DNA from: Bactrocera neohumeralis
Lineage: Eukaryota; Arthropoda; Insecta; Diptera; Tephritidae
Direction of reading: 5' to 3'
DNA length: 64,000 bases
Assembly: GCF_024586455.1 (NCBI RefSeq)
Contig: NC_065920.1
Coordinates: 67,860,821 to 67,924,820 of the forward strand
The number at the start of each line of letters is the position of its first letter. Positions within the stretch are counted from its first letter, which is position 1. The notes under the pieces were generated by a model. It did not search any database. It was not told the origin of the DNA and worked only from the letters and a program-made list of their open reading frames with translations. A program made the translations under genes and the position numbers. Shown one piece after another: positions 24,957-37,400 of this stretch.

Positions 24957-26354
24957 GCTGCTGTAGCTCATGTAAAATTGCTGCTTCGTTTGGGGGAGTT
25001 TGAACGCACGGCGCTGACTTCGTTTCGTATCCAACTGTGAAAGGTCACTTTGGTGCAAATACAACACATCTGAAACACAAACTCGCAAATAACATACGAA
25101 TTTTTTTTTACCGTTATCACTCACACATATTTTGTGTTAATAGCAACAGACTTTCCGCTTAGACATAAAGATTTTCGACTTTACCGACATTTATGAGCGC
25201 GCACACAAAGCAGTCCACATAACTGCAGCATAAACCCTTACGTCGTATACATATACACATACATACATACATACATATAGCACATATGTTTGCTTGCGTG
25301 TGCATAAACAATTTTCAGGGGAAACGACGAGCACTTTTCCTTTCCTTTTGAACGGTCCGCGCCTGCATTAGTCGCTTTGTGAGCGTGTGTTGTTGTGCGC
25401 GTATGTGTGATGTGTTTGTTGTTGTTGTTGCTTTATGCGTTTTGCCATTTTCCTTTCTTTTTTGTTTAGAGGCTTTTGTTTAGTTCTGGATTTTTATTTT
25501 ATTTTTTGCATATACATACATACATACATATGTATGTCCGATTTGCATACCGTCCCGTCGCGTATGTGTCTTTATTTAGCGGCTTTCTCACTTATCTGTT
25601 TTATCGATTATTTTGACTTTATGCTTGCGCGTTAAGTTTTGTGACGACGCAATCTATGCAATATACTTGCTGCTTTTGTTCATTTCCGTATTCCCCCGAA
25701 AAAGCAAAATTTTCTGCTTCTTTTTTTGCTGTTGTTGTTGTTGTTGTGGTTTGTATTCCCAACTTTGCAAATTTCGCAAGCACAGCTCGAGCGCGTACAC
25801 AGCAAGTTTGAGTTACATTATTAGACTGAGTACGGTATGTGGTTGGCGCTGTCGTCGAGGCTGTCACCAGCATTGTTCATTGTTGGTTGAGTCAAATTAG
25901 GGAAAAAAAGTATCTAACAGCAATCTGTGCGCAGTCACATGCGTTTGTGTGTGTGGGTGTGTGTTGGGTCGTCTCACTATAGGGAGCATGTGAGCGCGCA
26001 TACTGTTAGATACTCGCACTAATAAAGCAAATCACTTAACGCTCTAAAGTCGCGCACAGTCTGTCACTTCTACTTTTCTTTTGCACTTTTCTTGATTTCG
26101 GCCCCTTTTCTCGGGCTGCACACACGCATTCACATACTTAACATATGGGCTTACATCTGTTTTCCACCCCAGCATGGCAGACACGCTATTGTCGGTCAAT
26201 TTTCTACGCACAAAATACCTCCAGCTGTGTTGTACAGACTTAATTGCCAGTGAATTACATAATAAAAATATTTACTGCACTTAGTACATATGTATGTATG
26301 TATATTTATTATATGATTTAATTTTAGAAATAGGTCAATAATTTTACTATAATA

Positions 26355-26650
26355 TATTAGGTAGTCGAAAAAGTTTTTTCGTATTTCTATTCAACCTCAA
26401 CTTATTTTTTTATAGATATTTATACATTATTCCATCAGTGTAAATCGAAATTTCGAAATTTCCAGAACGGAAGCGAGGAACCATTGTTGTATTACACGAA
26501 CTTATATAACATCGTCTGCGCAAACTTCACAAATTTCATTGATGGCTTGCTTGGCATTCTTTCCTTTTTTATACAGAAATTTCAAAATATAGCGAATTTC
26601 TTCATTATTTTCACTCATTTTTGAACAGCTGTAACTTTTTTTCAACTTCC
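26355..26650 (-). mobile_element. Truncated mariner relic (transposase N-terminus)
   Basis: Read from a CAT at 26616-26618, the minus strand encodes the start of a mariner transposase: MSENNEEIRYILKFLYKKGK, then after a frame break RFRSGNFEI, which is typical of the mariner DNA-binding domain. The sequence then runs straight into an end with GTAGTCGAAAAAGTTTTTTC at 26362-26381, a mariner-like terminal repeat. The catalytic domain is gone and I see no matching repeat upstream of the ATG. Confidence 0.75.
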
Positions 26651-26819
26651 CCGAATTTATGAGCATCGTTCATATAGCCTTTTCTGTTTTCCAATTTCGT
26701 CTTGTAACGCTTTCGAGTGTGTAGTTGAGATTTCGCAGCAAACCAGATCGCAGTTCCAATCTTCTTCTTGAAGTAGCATTATCAGCTCTATTAGGATTCG
26801 GCCTGACGTAATAATGCCT

Positions 26820-27040
26820 TCCAATCGCCTGTGCTACGCGCCTTTTGCACCGAGTTCTGACACTATTTCTTCTACATAGTTATTCCACCGGGGACACGGT
26901 CTATTACCATCGATTTTCGTTTCGTAAACAGTCGTTGACAGCCCTTGACGGGTATAAAATCCGGATCCGTTCCGGTGAAGTAGACTCGACTGTCGTGGTA
27001 ATGAATCAACATTATCTTTTCCTCTGCTTGATCCCAATTA
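26820..27040 (+). repeat. Dispersed repeat fragment sharing the 14.0 and 49.1 kb motif
   Basis: It contains GTTGACAGCCCTTGACGGGT followed by a GGATCCGTTCCGGT-like segment, matching 14012-14110 in the same orientation and 49090-49137 inverted. The flanking sequence (CACCGGGGACACGGTCTATT) is GC-richer than its surroundings. It is probably a retrotransposon fragment. Confidence 0.5.
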
Positions 27041-27599
27041 TTTTATCGCTTCCCTCTTGGTGCCAATGGTGGCTATTGGTGAGTAGTGCTCTAGTCATGG
27101 GTACAACGCAATTCAATACATTGGACCTAAATATGGATTGCGGTAGACCTTGATAAAAGTCCATGTAAAAAGAAATACAAGTAAAAACTACAAGAACACC
27201 CAGAAATGAAACTACAAGCTCACCAGATATTGAGCCGACGATAGAAGGATGGAGTCATGTGTAGAAGTTCACGCAAAGTATTTCAAAGTGAAATCGATGT
27301 CCTTTCAAGGGGAATTTATGCTATTTACATTATTTTCTTCATAACAGTCTTTGAAAGAAATACTCCAAAAACGCCATAACATATTTCGATGGTTTCTTAA
27401 AACTAAAGAGTGATTTTTTAATATAAATTGAATCCATTCTTTTGTATCGGTTTTTTTTAACGAGATATTCCGTGATTAAAGGGGATATACTCTTAAAGTA
27501 CTTTAAAAAATTATTAGATCTTAAAGCTCGTAAAGCGGAAGATATCTGCTATAAATAATAAGCTTCTAAGCCAACAACTGCATAAAGTACTTCCGAAAT

Positions 27600-27760
27600 A
27601 ATTCTAATCAGCTAGATCGTGACGTCCGTATGGATGTAAACACTCCAGCTCTGAAAGTATTCGACGCAGAATCCCTCAGGGAAAGCAGAAGCTCTCCACT
27701 CCGCAGATCAGGTGGAGAAGGACCTGGCTGCACTTGCTATCTCGAATTGGTGGAGAAGGT
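27600..27760 (+). mobile_element. 3' end of a non-LTR retrotransposon (copy 3)
   Basis: A diverged third copy of the tail seen at 15.8-16.0 and 18.4-18.5 kb, with the CGTGACGTCCGTATGGATG, TTCGACGCAG and CAGGTGGAGAAGGACCTGGC segments. It is short, frameshifted and lacks the GAA tail. Confidence 0.7.
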
Positions 27761-29006
27761 CCATCTTCGCTAAAGAAATTTTGTAAAGCGCCATTAGATT
27801 TCTCCCTAAACTCTAGAACTCTACACTTCCTCACAGGCTTTTGAAAGTTGGGCTCTTTCAGTTCATCTTAAAGATGGTGAATAGTGAGTGTATTCGAACT
27901 ATGAACTTCATTTCTAAATCTAATTTTGATTAAGATAATCTACGAACGTCTTCTTGATTCAAGATGCAAATCTGTAATGGTAAAACAGATAATGGTAAAT
28001 GCAACTGTAATGGTAAAAAACAAATCAAGCTTGGTAGACTGGGCCCATTTTTTCGAAATGTCAGATCGACTAACCAATTGTAGTGAAAGATGAAAAAACG
28101 AATTAAAAAATTTCGATTATTGGTGCTATTGATTATATGTATGTATATATTAATGGTAAGGAAGCCGCGGTCTTTGCAAAGTACCATGCAAAAACAAAGA
28201 AAACCTCTGGTAATTCGAACTAGTCATGCCAAAACAACTTTAAGGTACCGCTCATGTAGTTCGTTCATGCCAGTTGGCGAAGAAAAAAATGCATGCGAGA
28301 GCTTGCGAATAAAGTTTTTGTGACTTTTGAGTACACATTTGCTATTTTTGCTGTCGCACTCAGCGCTCGCCAAAATCGTCCAGAATACGCGTGCGCAGTA
28401 ATTAGCTCCAGTTGAATTTGATTGAATTGTGCACATATGACAAGCACTTGAGCGCTGGAGCAGGAATTGCTACAATGAGCATAACAGAGTGCGAGTAGAT
28501 TTGGAAAATTACAATGACTGTGAAAAGTATGTGTACAAATGAGCAATTTACATGTAAATGTTTATTATTCGTAATTTCGCAAAGGCAAAAATAGAAAAAA
28601 AACTAAATTACGTAGGCACTCACAATTAATGAATTCTAATTACATTAAAGATGTTAATTTATTTGTGTACTGCTATTTTTGTAAGCTATTTTCGTTAGAT
28701 ACAATTGATTTAAATATTCATGTAGATGATTATTTACAAGGAAGGTATTGGATGTAGGCGATTAACGGTAGTGATTCAAGGCGGATGAAAGTTAGTTGTT
28801 TATTTGAAAGTAGTTCGTTTATTTTAAAATCGGTTGTATTTTGTGTTCTGGAAAATTTAAATTGATTGTTCATTTAAAGAGAGGAAAAGTCTCTTAAATG
28901 TAAATGTGATAAAGAAGATAACAAATCTTAATGCTAAATCTTTCAAAATATTCCAAAGCCGTAAGTAAATTCATCGCATAAACTATATTTTTTATTTTGT
29001 AATATA
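27761..29006. other. Intergenic DNA, no supported gene
   Basis: Overlapping short ORFs on both strands around 27930-28550 show no recognisable domain. The best, 28090-28323 plus (77 codons, with a hydrophobic stretch near its N-terminus after a Lys/Arg start), could resemble a signal anchor but has no other support. The rest is AT-rich single-copy-looking sequence. Confidence 0.45.
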
Positions 29007-30191
29007 GGGTGACTGAATTCGAAGTTCCCTAAAGAAGTCCTTTAAAGAAAAACACAGAAACTGCAAATTAATGGGAAATGTTTATTATCATTCGAAAGAA
29101 CATTCTATGGCATTTATTTTTTGAGTATTATCTCTTTCAAATGTTAGCAGCGGCTACGTCTCAGATGGTCCATCCGTTGAGTCCAATTTTCGATGACTCG
29201 TTCGAGCATTTCGACTGGTAACTGGCGAATGACACGCGTGATGTTTTGCTCCAAGGCCTGAATTGTTTGCATAGACTTTAGACTTCAACCCAACAGGAAA
29301 AGTTCTAACGGTGTGATATCACACAATCTTGGTGGCCAATCGACCGGCCAAAAACGTGAAATTATCTGCTCACCGAAGTATTCTCTCAATAAATTCATTG
29401 ATTTTTGCGACGTGTGGGAAGTGACACCGTCTTCCTGAAACGAAATGTCGCCGAGATTACGAGCTTCAATTTCAGGCATCAAATAGTCGGTTATCATGGC
29501 GCGATAATGGTCGCCATTGACGGTTACGTTCTCAACGGAATCATTTTTGAAGAAATATGGATGGATGATTCTACCGGTCCACAAATCACACCAAAACGTT
29601 GTTTTTTCTGAATGAAATAGCAGCTTTTGAATCTCATCAGGTTGCTCTTCATCGCAAGGGCGTCAATTTTTCTGGTTTACGGGCTTCATCGCTAAACAAA
29701 ATTTGGCTCGAAAGCGTCGATCGTCTTGGAACTTTTCAAGAGCCTATAGAGCGAAGTGATGTCTCTTGGGAAGTCGAGCGACTTCAGTTCTTACACAAGC
29801 TGTATTTTGTACGCTTTCAATTTAAGATCTCGACGTAAAATGAGCCAAGTTGTTCCATACGTCAGTCCGAGTAGCTGCGAACGGCGCCGAATCGACTCTC
29901 CACGGTTTTCGTGTACACTTCCAGCTACAGCTACTATATTTTCTTCACTGCGTGCTGGACGTAGTCTAGTCGAATATTATTCAATCATGATTACTGGGTC
30001 TCAAGACTGGTGATGGTGTTGCGAATAGTACGCTCAGTAGGCCATTTATATTGAGCATAAGTTGAGGGAACCGCGCAAAACACATTATAGACAGAATATG
30101 AGTTTTCGTAATAAAATTGAACGATTTGTAAACGACTCTTGCGTGATCTGTCAAAAAGGCTATTGAAAAAGTACGTCTACTTGAATCTCCC
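29007..30191 (-). mobile_element. Tc1/mariner-IS630-type transposon relic
   Basis: The minus strand encodes a transposase C-terminal half at 29584-29285: MWTGRIIHPYFF, FQEDGVTSHT with a catalytic Asp, then DWPPRLCDITPLELFLLG, the third-acid region of this superfamily. Upstream coding (29590-30010) is frameshifted. The outer ends (GGGTGACTGAATTCGAAGTT near 29008 and an inverted, weakly matching AAGTACGTCTACTTGAATCT near 30172) look like decayed inverted repeats, giving an element of about 1.2 kb. It is inactive. Confidence 0.8.
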
Positions 30192-30289
30192 GTTAAAAGG
30201 CAATTGTTACCTGAGTTAATTCCATATACTGTTATCCTGTAATTCTGGGACCAAATCTCGTACGGACGTAAATCTGAAAATTAATAAAA

Positions 30290-30520
30290 GTTTCGTTTTA
30301 AAAATTATAAAAAAAAGTTTCCATTCAAAAGTATAATTTTCTATATGTTATAGAAGTGCCAAATTTCAGATCGATAACTGAAGAACTGAGGGTTCAGTTT
30401 GCATATATATATATGTAGACAGACGAACAGACGGGAATGACTAAAACGACTCAGTTTGTCACTCTTATCATTTATTATATTTTATACTTGATAGGGTCTC
30501 CGATATTTCCTTCTTTTTCT
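30290..30520 (-). mobile_element. DINE-1/mini-me-like fragment, 5' part, inverted
   Basis: Read on the minus strand, this gives the family head: the GGAGACCCTATCAAG-like block, a run with GTCTGTTCGTCTGTC, and the GATATCGATCTGAAATTTGG-like block, in that order. The central 152-bp repeats and the hairpin end are absent. Confidence 0.75.
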
Positions 30521-32880
30521 TAATTTACCTTGAACGAAGAGCCATCCAGAGGCGTCCAAAATTCTGAAGTTGTGAACTGTCTATAAATGTTCTTGGAAAG
30601 CTTTGAGAGTTGAATTGCATCGATGCTTAATCGGTCAATAATTTATGAGCTTTGCTTCAGAACAAGATCGCTGTGACCATGCGTGATTCAGCATTTCGGT
30701 TGATACTCACATAAAATCGGAAGAAGTATAAGCATGCTTGTTCTTGTAAGCGAGCATGGAAATTAAAATTGAACGTGATTGACTTTCCGAGCACCAACAA
30801 GAGCTTTGCCTTTGTACAAGTTATCATAGAATTTCTATTGGGGATGCTGAGTAGCTATTTTGACATCCGCCGGTTATTAAGCTGGTCATGTCTATAACGT
30901 TGAGCAGTCCCCTTGCCATTAAATATGGGTTCTGGTAGGGCTTGATACCCATCATGTAAAAGCCAAATACAATGAAAGACGGAACTTCGTGTATGAGGCT
31001 GGAGAAGATGCGCGCTTAGCAGAGGTGCCTGAAAATAAATATTAGGTCAGGCCAAAGCCCAATAGGGTTGTTAAGGCTAATTATATAAGAATTACTGTTC
31101 TTGTTGTAACAGCAGAAAATATTTCTGAAGTAATTTGAGGGAATGATGCCGAGTTGAGAGTCTTATACATCCACCAACATCTACCTTAAGCGCTTTCTAC
31201 TTAAATGTACAGCATTCAAATAAATATTTTTTAAATGATATATAATGAAATATGTCATTTATCTTCATATATATATAGTTCATATATTTAACTATTCAAC
31301 CATATTAATTTTTTTTTACTTTGATTTATTGCATGGAAAGAACATATGGATGTGTATGTAATTAGTGGCTTTTTCACTGACATCATTCTAAAACCTCACC
31401 TTGAATTCGAATATTTACAAAGAACTTTATTTATTTCACATGCTTACATACATACACACATCTAAGTTCATGCATATTTAATAAAAGTTCAATTCGGTAT
31501 TGATCACGAGCAGTCAATCACGTTTGCCGTGAGTTTTTCGCTGTTAGTCGGTTGGGTCATCCTGTGGTTACTGTCTATTTAAATCATATGATGATGCATG
31601 GCAATTAAAGAGTACTAAACGGATACGAATAGGTTCCATTGGGTCTAGTTCGACCACAATAAAATCAGACTGTTTCTAGGCATTTATTTTAAGGAATACC
31701 TTCGAAAGTTTTGAAAGTTATTAACACCTATTCTATTAAAAGAAAGAAGTGGCATGGTGACCATTTACTTACTATCAGTGCGGTGCAAAAATTATTTAGA
31801 CTCACTATCCCATGGAACAATCGTCTAGTTCATTCTCGTTCGGTCCAAATTTCGTTCGAATCGTACTTTTATTCGACACAAAAACTTATAATATTAATGT
31901 GCCGCTATTTGTTATCAATTGACTTCGTCTCCGACTATTGTGAAGAAGATCAAGCTTTCCTAGACATAGCTTGATTTAAATGCGGATAACAGCACTTGGA
32001 GTTTTTCAGAAGAGCCTTCTTGTTTTCAAAGATTAAATACCAGAACTGTATTCGATCTGATTTCAGTGAATTGCTGCTTTCATTCTGACTAGGGCGAAGT
32101 AAATATGCTTTCATTCGGTTTTAACTTCAGCTTTTTGCCGTTTGAAAAGATCTCCACAGGTCTTTGATCTGCTGCCTAGTGATCCAAAGATCTAAGGTCG
32201 CTTAAATTACAATTATTAAATTGCTTAGTGGAAAAAGTACTACTTGTATTGGTCGGAGTAAAATATTTCTAGCATCAGAGTATTTATTAACCCTATCGTG
32301 TCCGAAAACTGTTGGAACCGACAACTTTTAGAATAAACCGAAATAACAAAAAGATTCGATTCTTGGCAAAAATTTGAGATTACTTGTTTAAAGGTAAATT
32401 ATGTTAACAGAACATTGTTATTGGGATTGAAACGCGAAGTGAATAGAACAGCGCTTTAAGGCTTACAGAGAACTTTTCCTACTCCTAACTTCGACTATTT
32501 ATTTCGGACCTAAGCAAAGCAATCGATTTTTTTGTCTTTCGGACTTTGTTAAACATTGTCGTGCAATGACAATATGTAAAATGCTCTTTCGAGAAAAACG
32601 CATTTAAAGTTTTACGTGCTGAAGTCAACTGACCCAAAGGTTTCGACAGCACAGCGGAAATTTCTTTCCTTTGTTACCATTCTACCGATTGTATATTTTT
32701 TTAAAGTATACTTACTTTAAAGCAAACCAAAAACAAAAATGATTTTTTGAAATTTTTAGACTGGTTCAAGATGTTTTTCGTAAACTAACCTTTAGTTAGT
32801 ATCGACGACAGACAGCAACTAACTACGCGCTTCCAACAACAAAACCAATAGTATAAAAATAATTTTTGTATTGCTTGTTA
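30521..32880. other. Intergenic DNA, no supported gene
   Basis: About 2.4 kb of moderate base composition. I see no transposase, reverse transcriptase or host-gene signature, although the GC content is like that of the flanking old transposons. The 87-codon plus ORF at 31711-31974 has no recognisable motif. The segment may be an unrecognised decayed element. Confidence 0.45.
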
Positions 32881-33094
32881 TACCATGAAACTTTGTATTT
32901 GAGGTTTACTACAAGGTTTATAAAGCTCAGAAGGAAACTTTGGAGACCCCCTAAACTATATAACTAACATATATGTGGTAGATACTCAGCGTGTCGAGTT
33001 GCGCCGATTTATCCATGCCCATTATTCTGTCTGTCTGTCCATCGGTACGCAAACTTATACTTCAGTTTTTGAGATATCGATTTGAAATTTTGCA

Positions 33095-34140
33095 CACGTA
33101 TTTACACGTGTCTATGCCGTCCCTTTCAAAGTAATCCTCCTTGGCCCCAATACACTTGTGCTAACGTTTTTTCAATTCATAAAACAGATGCTAAAGTTAA
33201 TTTCTGGGATAGCCATAGTCAATTGACTCAAAACAGTTTCTCTGGAGCAATAGTTTGTGTTTTCTGAAGAGGCAAACGATATTTGTTGAAAATTTGGCGA
33301 AAAACTCAAGAAGAATCAATGCTGTATGCAACGGTGCATTATTCTGGTGCAAAAACCAAGAGTTGTCGACCCATAATTCCGACCTCTTTCCACATATCTA
33401 CATTCCTTGTTGACATTTTGACCGGCCGGAAGGAATTCGAAGTGCATCACACCTCAATAATCGATGAAAACTGTCAACCTAACCTTGATTTTTGCTCTGC
33501 TTTGACGTGATTTTTTCGGCTTCGGCTCACCTTTTCCACGATATTCGGCCGATTGGTCGTGTTTCTGGGTCGTACGCATGGATCCGATACTCATCGCAAG
33601 CATGCTTCATGACATCCTGGTAGTCGAAAAGCATTGTTTCACAGAGCATTGTTTTTCGAAATAATTTAGTGATTTTAGAACCAATCGTTCTTTCACTTTT
33701 TTAGGCCCAAATGATCTTTCAAAGTGGTTTTCACTGATCCTTACTGTTTTCTAACGATGCCATTAAGATCTCTGACTGCTAATCGTCAAGCAGCAAATCC
33801 CTTAAATTATTGACGTGTTGATCAGCAGTTGATGTTGTTGACCGTCCTAGACGTGGTTCGTTGTCAACGCGTTTTCCAGCCTCTTTGAAAAATTTGTACC
33901 AATCAAAAAGACAAACAAGCATCACTGAAGGCCTTTTCTAACATTCTGAACGTTTCGGCATCACAAATTTGATTTCGCACACAAAATTTAGTGAAACTTC
34001 TTTGTTGAATAATTTTACTCATAGAAAAAATCGTCGAATGCACTAAGGATTATTTTTTTGTGATATTTGGCACAGATGTCACTGACAGTCATACCAACCT
34101 AGGAAAAATATATGTATTTCGTCGAATGGTTTTCGCGCGA
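33095..34140 (-). mobile_element. Mariner relic inserted in DINE-like copy D
   Basis: Read on the minus strand, it carries decayed mariner transposase blocks in the right order: WYKFFKEAGKRVDNEPRLGR (DNA-binding region), AYDPETRPIG, KKSRQSRAK, VFIDY with the first catalytic Asp, WFLHQNNAPLHTA with the second catalytic position, and a KKR-HKCIGAKEDYFE-like C-terminus near 33110-33180. Several in-frame stops and frameshifts are present. The usual HQDNAP reads HQNNAP, a loss of a catalytic Asp. Confidence 0.85.
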
Positions 34141-34423
34141 AATTTAAATTCAAATTGATCAATCAAAATGAAGTTATCGTACGCAAAAATTTTTATTTGA
34201 GATCGAATCACTATAGCATATACGAGTATGATATGTGCATAACTGCCAAACAAACTGGCCGGTCAAAATCAAGTTCATATTTGGTAGGCTTTTTTTACAA
34301 GATATTTGCACGAAATTTGGCATTGAATATGCTACAAACTCCTGACAAATTGTGCAGATCGGACCATCATGCTGTCATACAAGAAGACCGATCAAAATCA
34401 AGTTTTCGTTTGGAAAGCTTTTT

Positions 34424-35382
34424 TATACCCTGAACAGGGTATATTACATAAGTTTGTCATGAAGGTTGTAACACCCAGAAGGAAGAGTCGGAGGCCCTAT
34501 AAAGTATATGTATATATAAATGATCAGTATGTTGAGCTAAGTCGATTTAGCCATGTCTGTCTGTCTGTCTGTCTGTATATATACGAACTAGTCACTCAGT
34601 TTTTAAGATATCGTTTTGAAATTTTGTAAACGTCATTTTCTCTTCAAGAAGCTGCTCATTTGTCGGAAATGCCGATATCGGACCACTATAACATATAGCT
34701 GCCATACAAACTAAACGATCTGAATCAAGTTATTGTATGGAAAACTCTCACATTTGACAATGTGTCTTCAGGAAAGTTAGCATAGGTCATTTTCTAAGAT
34801 AATAATGTAATATCGGGAGAAATTGTTCAGATCGCCTTACTATAGCATATAGCTGCTATACAAACTGAACGATCGGAATCTACTGCTGGTATGGAAAACT
34901 TTTGCATTTGACGTGATATCTTCACGAAATTTGGTATAGATTATTTTCTAAAGCAACAATGTAATCTCCGAAGAAATTGTTAGCTGCCATACAAACTGAA
35001 TGATCAGAATCAAATGCTTGCATGCGAAACTTCCTCATTTGACGATGTATCTTCACGAAATTTGGTATGAGTTATTGTTCATAGAAATAATGTAATATCT
35101 TAGGAAATTATTCAGATCGGCTCACTATATCATATAGCTGCCATACAAACCGAACGATCGGAATCAACTTGTATGGAAAACTTTCACATTTGACGATGTA
35201 TCTTCACGAAATTTGACATGGATTACTGCTTAAAATAATAATGTAATATACGAAGAAATTGTTCAGATCGGCTTACTGTAGCATATAGCTTCCATACAAA
35301 ATGGACACACAGTTACTAAAAGACAGCACCTGTGAAGGGTATATTAGCTTCGGTGCAGCCGAAGTTAACGTTTTTTCTTGAC
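34424..35382 (+). mobile_element. DINE-1/mini-me-like element (copy C), the best preserved
   Basis: It has a palindromic head ATACCCTGAACAGGGTAT, then GAAGAGTCGGAGGCCCTATA, a TA-rich run, a perfect GTCTGTCTGTCTGTCTGTCT tract (34556-34575) and GATATCGTTTTGAAATTTTG. Five central units follow with starts near 34692, 34846, 34981 (shortened by about 23 bp), 35131 and 35282, a period of 151-154 bp. It ends with the hairpin CTTCGGTGCAGCCGAAG at 35349-35365. It looks younger than copy D, into which it has inserted. Confidence 0.85.
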
Positions 35383-35515
35383 AATAACAATTATCAAATC
35401 TCCGAAGAAATTCTTCAGATCGGACTATTATAGCTGAGCAATCTAAATCAAGTTCTTGTTTAGAATCTTTTGTGATGGGTCTTATAGATACGGTGCAAAG
35501 TTAACTTAATCTGCA

Positions 35516-36930
35516 ACAAATAAAAATTTGCAATGTTTTTTTTTTTTGGTTTATTATTGTTATCATCATTATTATTTTGCATTGTATTTCGAATAGAGTG
35601 GCTATTACTACTTAAGAAATGCTCTTAAGTACAAAGGTTAATTAATTATGTTTTTTTTTTGTTTTGTTTACAATATATAATATATTTGTATAATCCTAAA
35701 CTGTTTATATTTATTTTAATTTTATATTTAATATATTTATATATATATATATTTATTAGGTATTTATATTAATATATACATTGTTATTACTGGTAAATCA
35801 TTGCTGAATAAATACAACAGAAGCGCACAGTGAAAAATACTATTTCTATGACATCATTTTTATCTGTTAATTATTTTAATGTTATTGTTTGTTGGTTTTG
35901 TTTTTGTGTTTTGTATTTTTTTGTTGATTTCGTTTTTTTTTACTTTGTTAATTTCTTTTAATTCTCTATTGCATAATACGCTTTATATGTAATAAATGTT
36001 TGTTAAGTTTATTATTGTTTGTTTTGTATTTTTTTTTGTTTTTGTTAGCAAAAAAGTTTTCAACATATGCCTTCTGCCTTTGCAACATGCCTTTGCGGCA
36101 ACTTATTATAAATAAAATATATAATTTGGTGTCACATAATACGAAGTACGTCAATAAGCGAATTCAAAACAAATACAATTCTATGTATAACATTGCACAT
36201 TAGCGGGGGAGTGTGGTTGGGGTAACAATGCCGCTCGCTATTTACTAACATACATTTGAATACCACTTTAGCGTGTGTTGTTGCAATTTTTTTTTCTATT
36301 TTAATTTTTTTTTCTATTTTTCTACACTGTGAATACCCCTGCTGACATATTATTGTATTTCTTTCAACGAGTTGAGTTAAAGTTACTATACAAAATGTTG
36401 TTTGTTTGTGTAGTGCAAACTTAACAGCTTTTAAAATATACATATGTGTATGTGTTTGTAATATTGTAGGCAAAAAGTTAGAAAAGAAAGAAGAAATAAA
36501 CGGCAGCATATTAAAAATACGTATGTGTATGTTCCCATGAATTTTTAAATCATTTACATATAAATATAGTTTGTTATAAACAATAGATATGTGTACGTGT
36601 GTGTGAATGTGTATGTATGCGTGATTTATGATTGAACTTTCCGCAAGAGTTGCATTTTGCATCAACAAACGCTCGATTGTTTTCGTAAATTTTAAATCGC
36701 AATAAATATATATAATATATATGTATGTATTTATATTTTATATACTAAATAAACTGACTTTTTATATGAACACCTATGTTAGAACATTTTTGCAAGGCAA
36801 AATGCTGTATACGCTGCTAAACAACTAAGGTTGTACATTGGAATTAATTAAACAACATTATGACTGACTTTAATTGCTATGTACATATGTATGTATGTAT
36901 GTATATATCTATGCGGTTACTCACTTTTGA
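35516..36930. other. AT-rich intergenic DNA with an unexplained 178-codon ORF
   Basis: This is mostly A/T-rich, with TATA and GTAT runs (35715-35750, 36715-36730, 36885-36905). The minus-strand ORF 36668-36132 is 178 codons long; much of it is His/Thr/Ile-rich and derives from microsatellite sequence (the HIHTHVH-like part). I see no domain, so I do not call it a gene. Confidence 0.5.
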
Positions 36931-37400
36931 ATCAAAAAAATTAAAAAAAAACTAAAAAAAATTTAAAATGTAAAAAAAATTAAAAAAAATTAAAAAAAAA
37001 TAAAAAACAAATTAAAAAAAATTAAAATATAAAAAATTGAATATAAAAATTAAAATATAAAAAATTAAATAAAAAAATTTGATGTATAAAAAATATAAAA
37101 AAATGTAAAAGCTCATTTTTTGTGAAAAAAAGCATTTTTGTTTTGGCTTATGGGGTTATATGTATCTACTTGATAATTAAAAAACAATTGAAAAAAATTA
37201 AAACAAAAAAAATTAAAAAGATAAAAAAAATTTTATAAAATTAAAAAGAAATTTTAATTTAAAAAATTAAAGAAAAAATAAAAATAAAAAAATTTTAATT
37301 CAAAAAATTAAAGAAAAAATTTTTTTGTGTAAAATTTAATTCTTGGTTTGGCTTCAGGGGTTATATCCACTTGATAATTAAAAAAAATGGATTTTTTATA
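36931..37400. repeat. A-rich low-complexity block (AATTAAAAAAA family)
   Basis: The plus strand consists of short A runs separated by TT, in the pattern AAAATTAAAAAAAATTAAAA. A phrase around GGCTT-GGGGTTATAT-TATC-ACTTGATAATTA occurs twice (near 37145 and 37350), showing a duplicated unit of about 205 bp. Confidence 0.75.

Larger units (their letters stand above)
23725..26354. other. Repeat-rich upstream region with CAG/GTT trinucleotide tracts
   Basis: No protein-coding exon can be supported. The region has CATA/GTAT microsatellites (near 23880, 24310, 25258, 25515, 26288), GTT/GTTGCT runs (24590, 24780-24870, 25415, 25730) and two GCT runs. GC content is higher than in the flanks between 24450 and 25900. 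On the minus strand the triplets read as CAG/AAC, and a 51-codon minus ORF near 24745-24590 encodes an Ala/Gln-rich peptide with no other merit. A long 5' UTR or distal promoter of the minus-strand unknown gene is a reasonable inference. Confidence 0.45.
32881..35515 (+). mobile_element. DINE-1/mini-me-like element (copy D), split by two insertions
   Basis: The head is at 32881-33095: GGAAACTTTGGAGACCCCCT, a GTCTGTCTGTC tract near 33028, and GAGATATCGATTTGAAATTT. Central-repeat sequence resumes at about 34141-34423 and again at 35383-35480, ending near 35515. The gaps are filled by a mariner relic (33.1-34.1 kb) and by a second copy of the same family (34.4-35.4 kb). Joining the flanks restores a plausible unit order. 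Confidence 0.75.

Noticed and set aside
34690..35300. Regular repeats that might suggest a CRISPR array or satellite
   Set aside because: The units are about 152 bp, diverged, and bounded by the head and hairpin of a fly transposon; the genome is eukaryotic.
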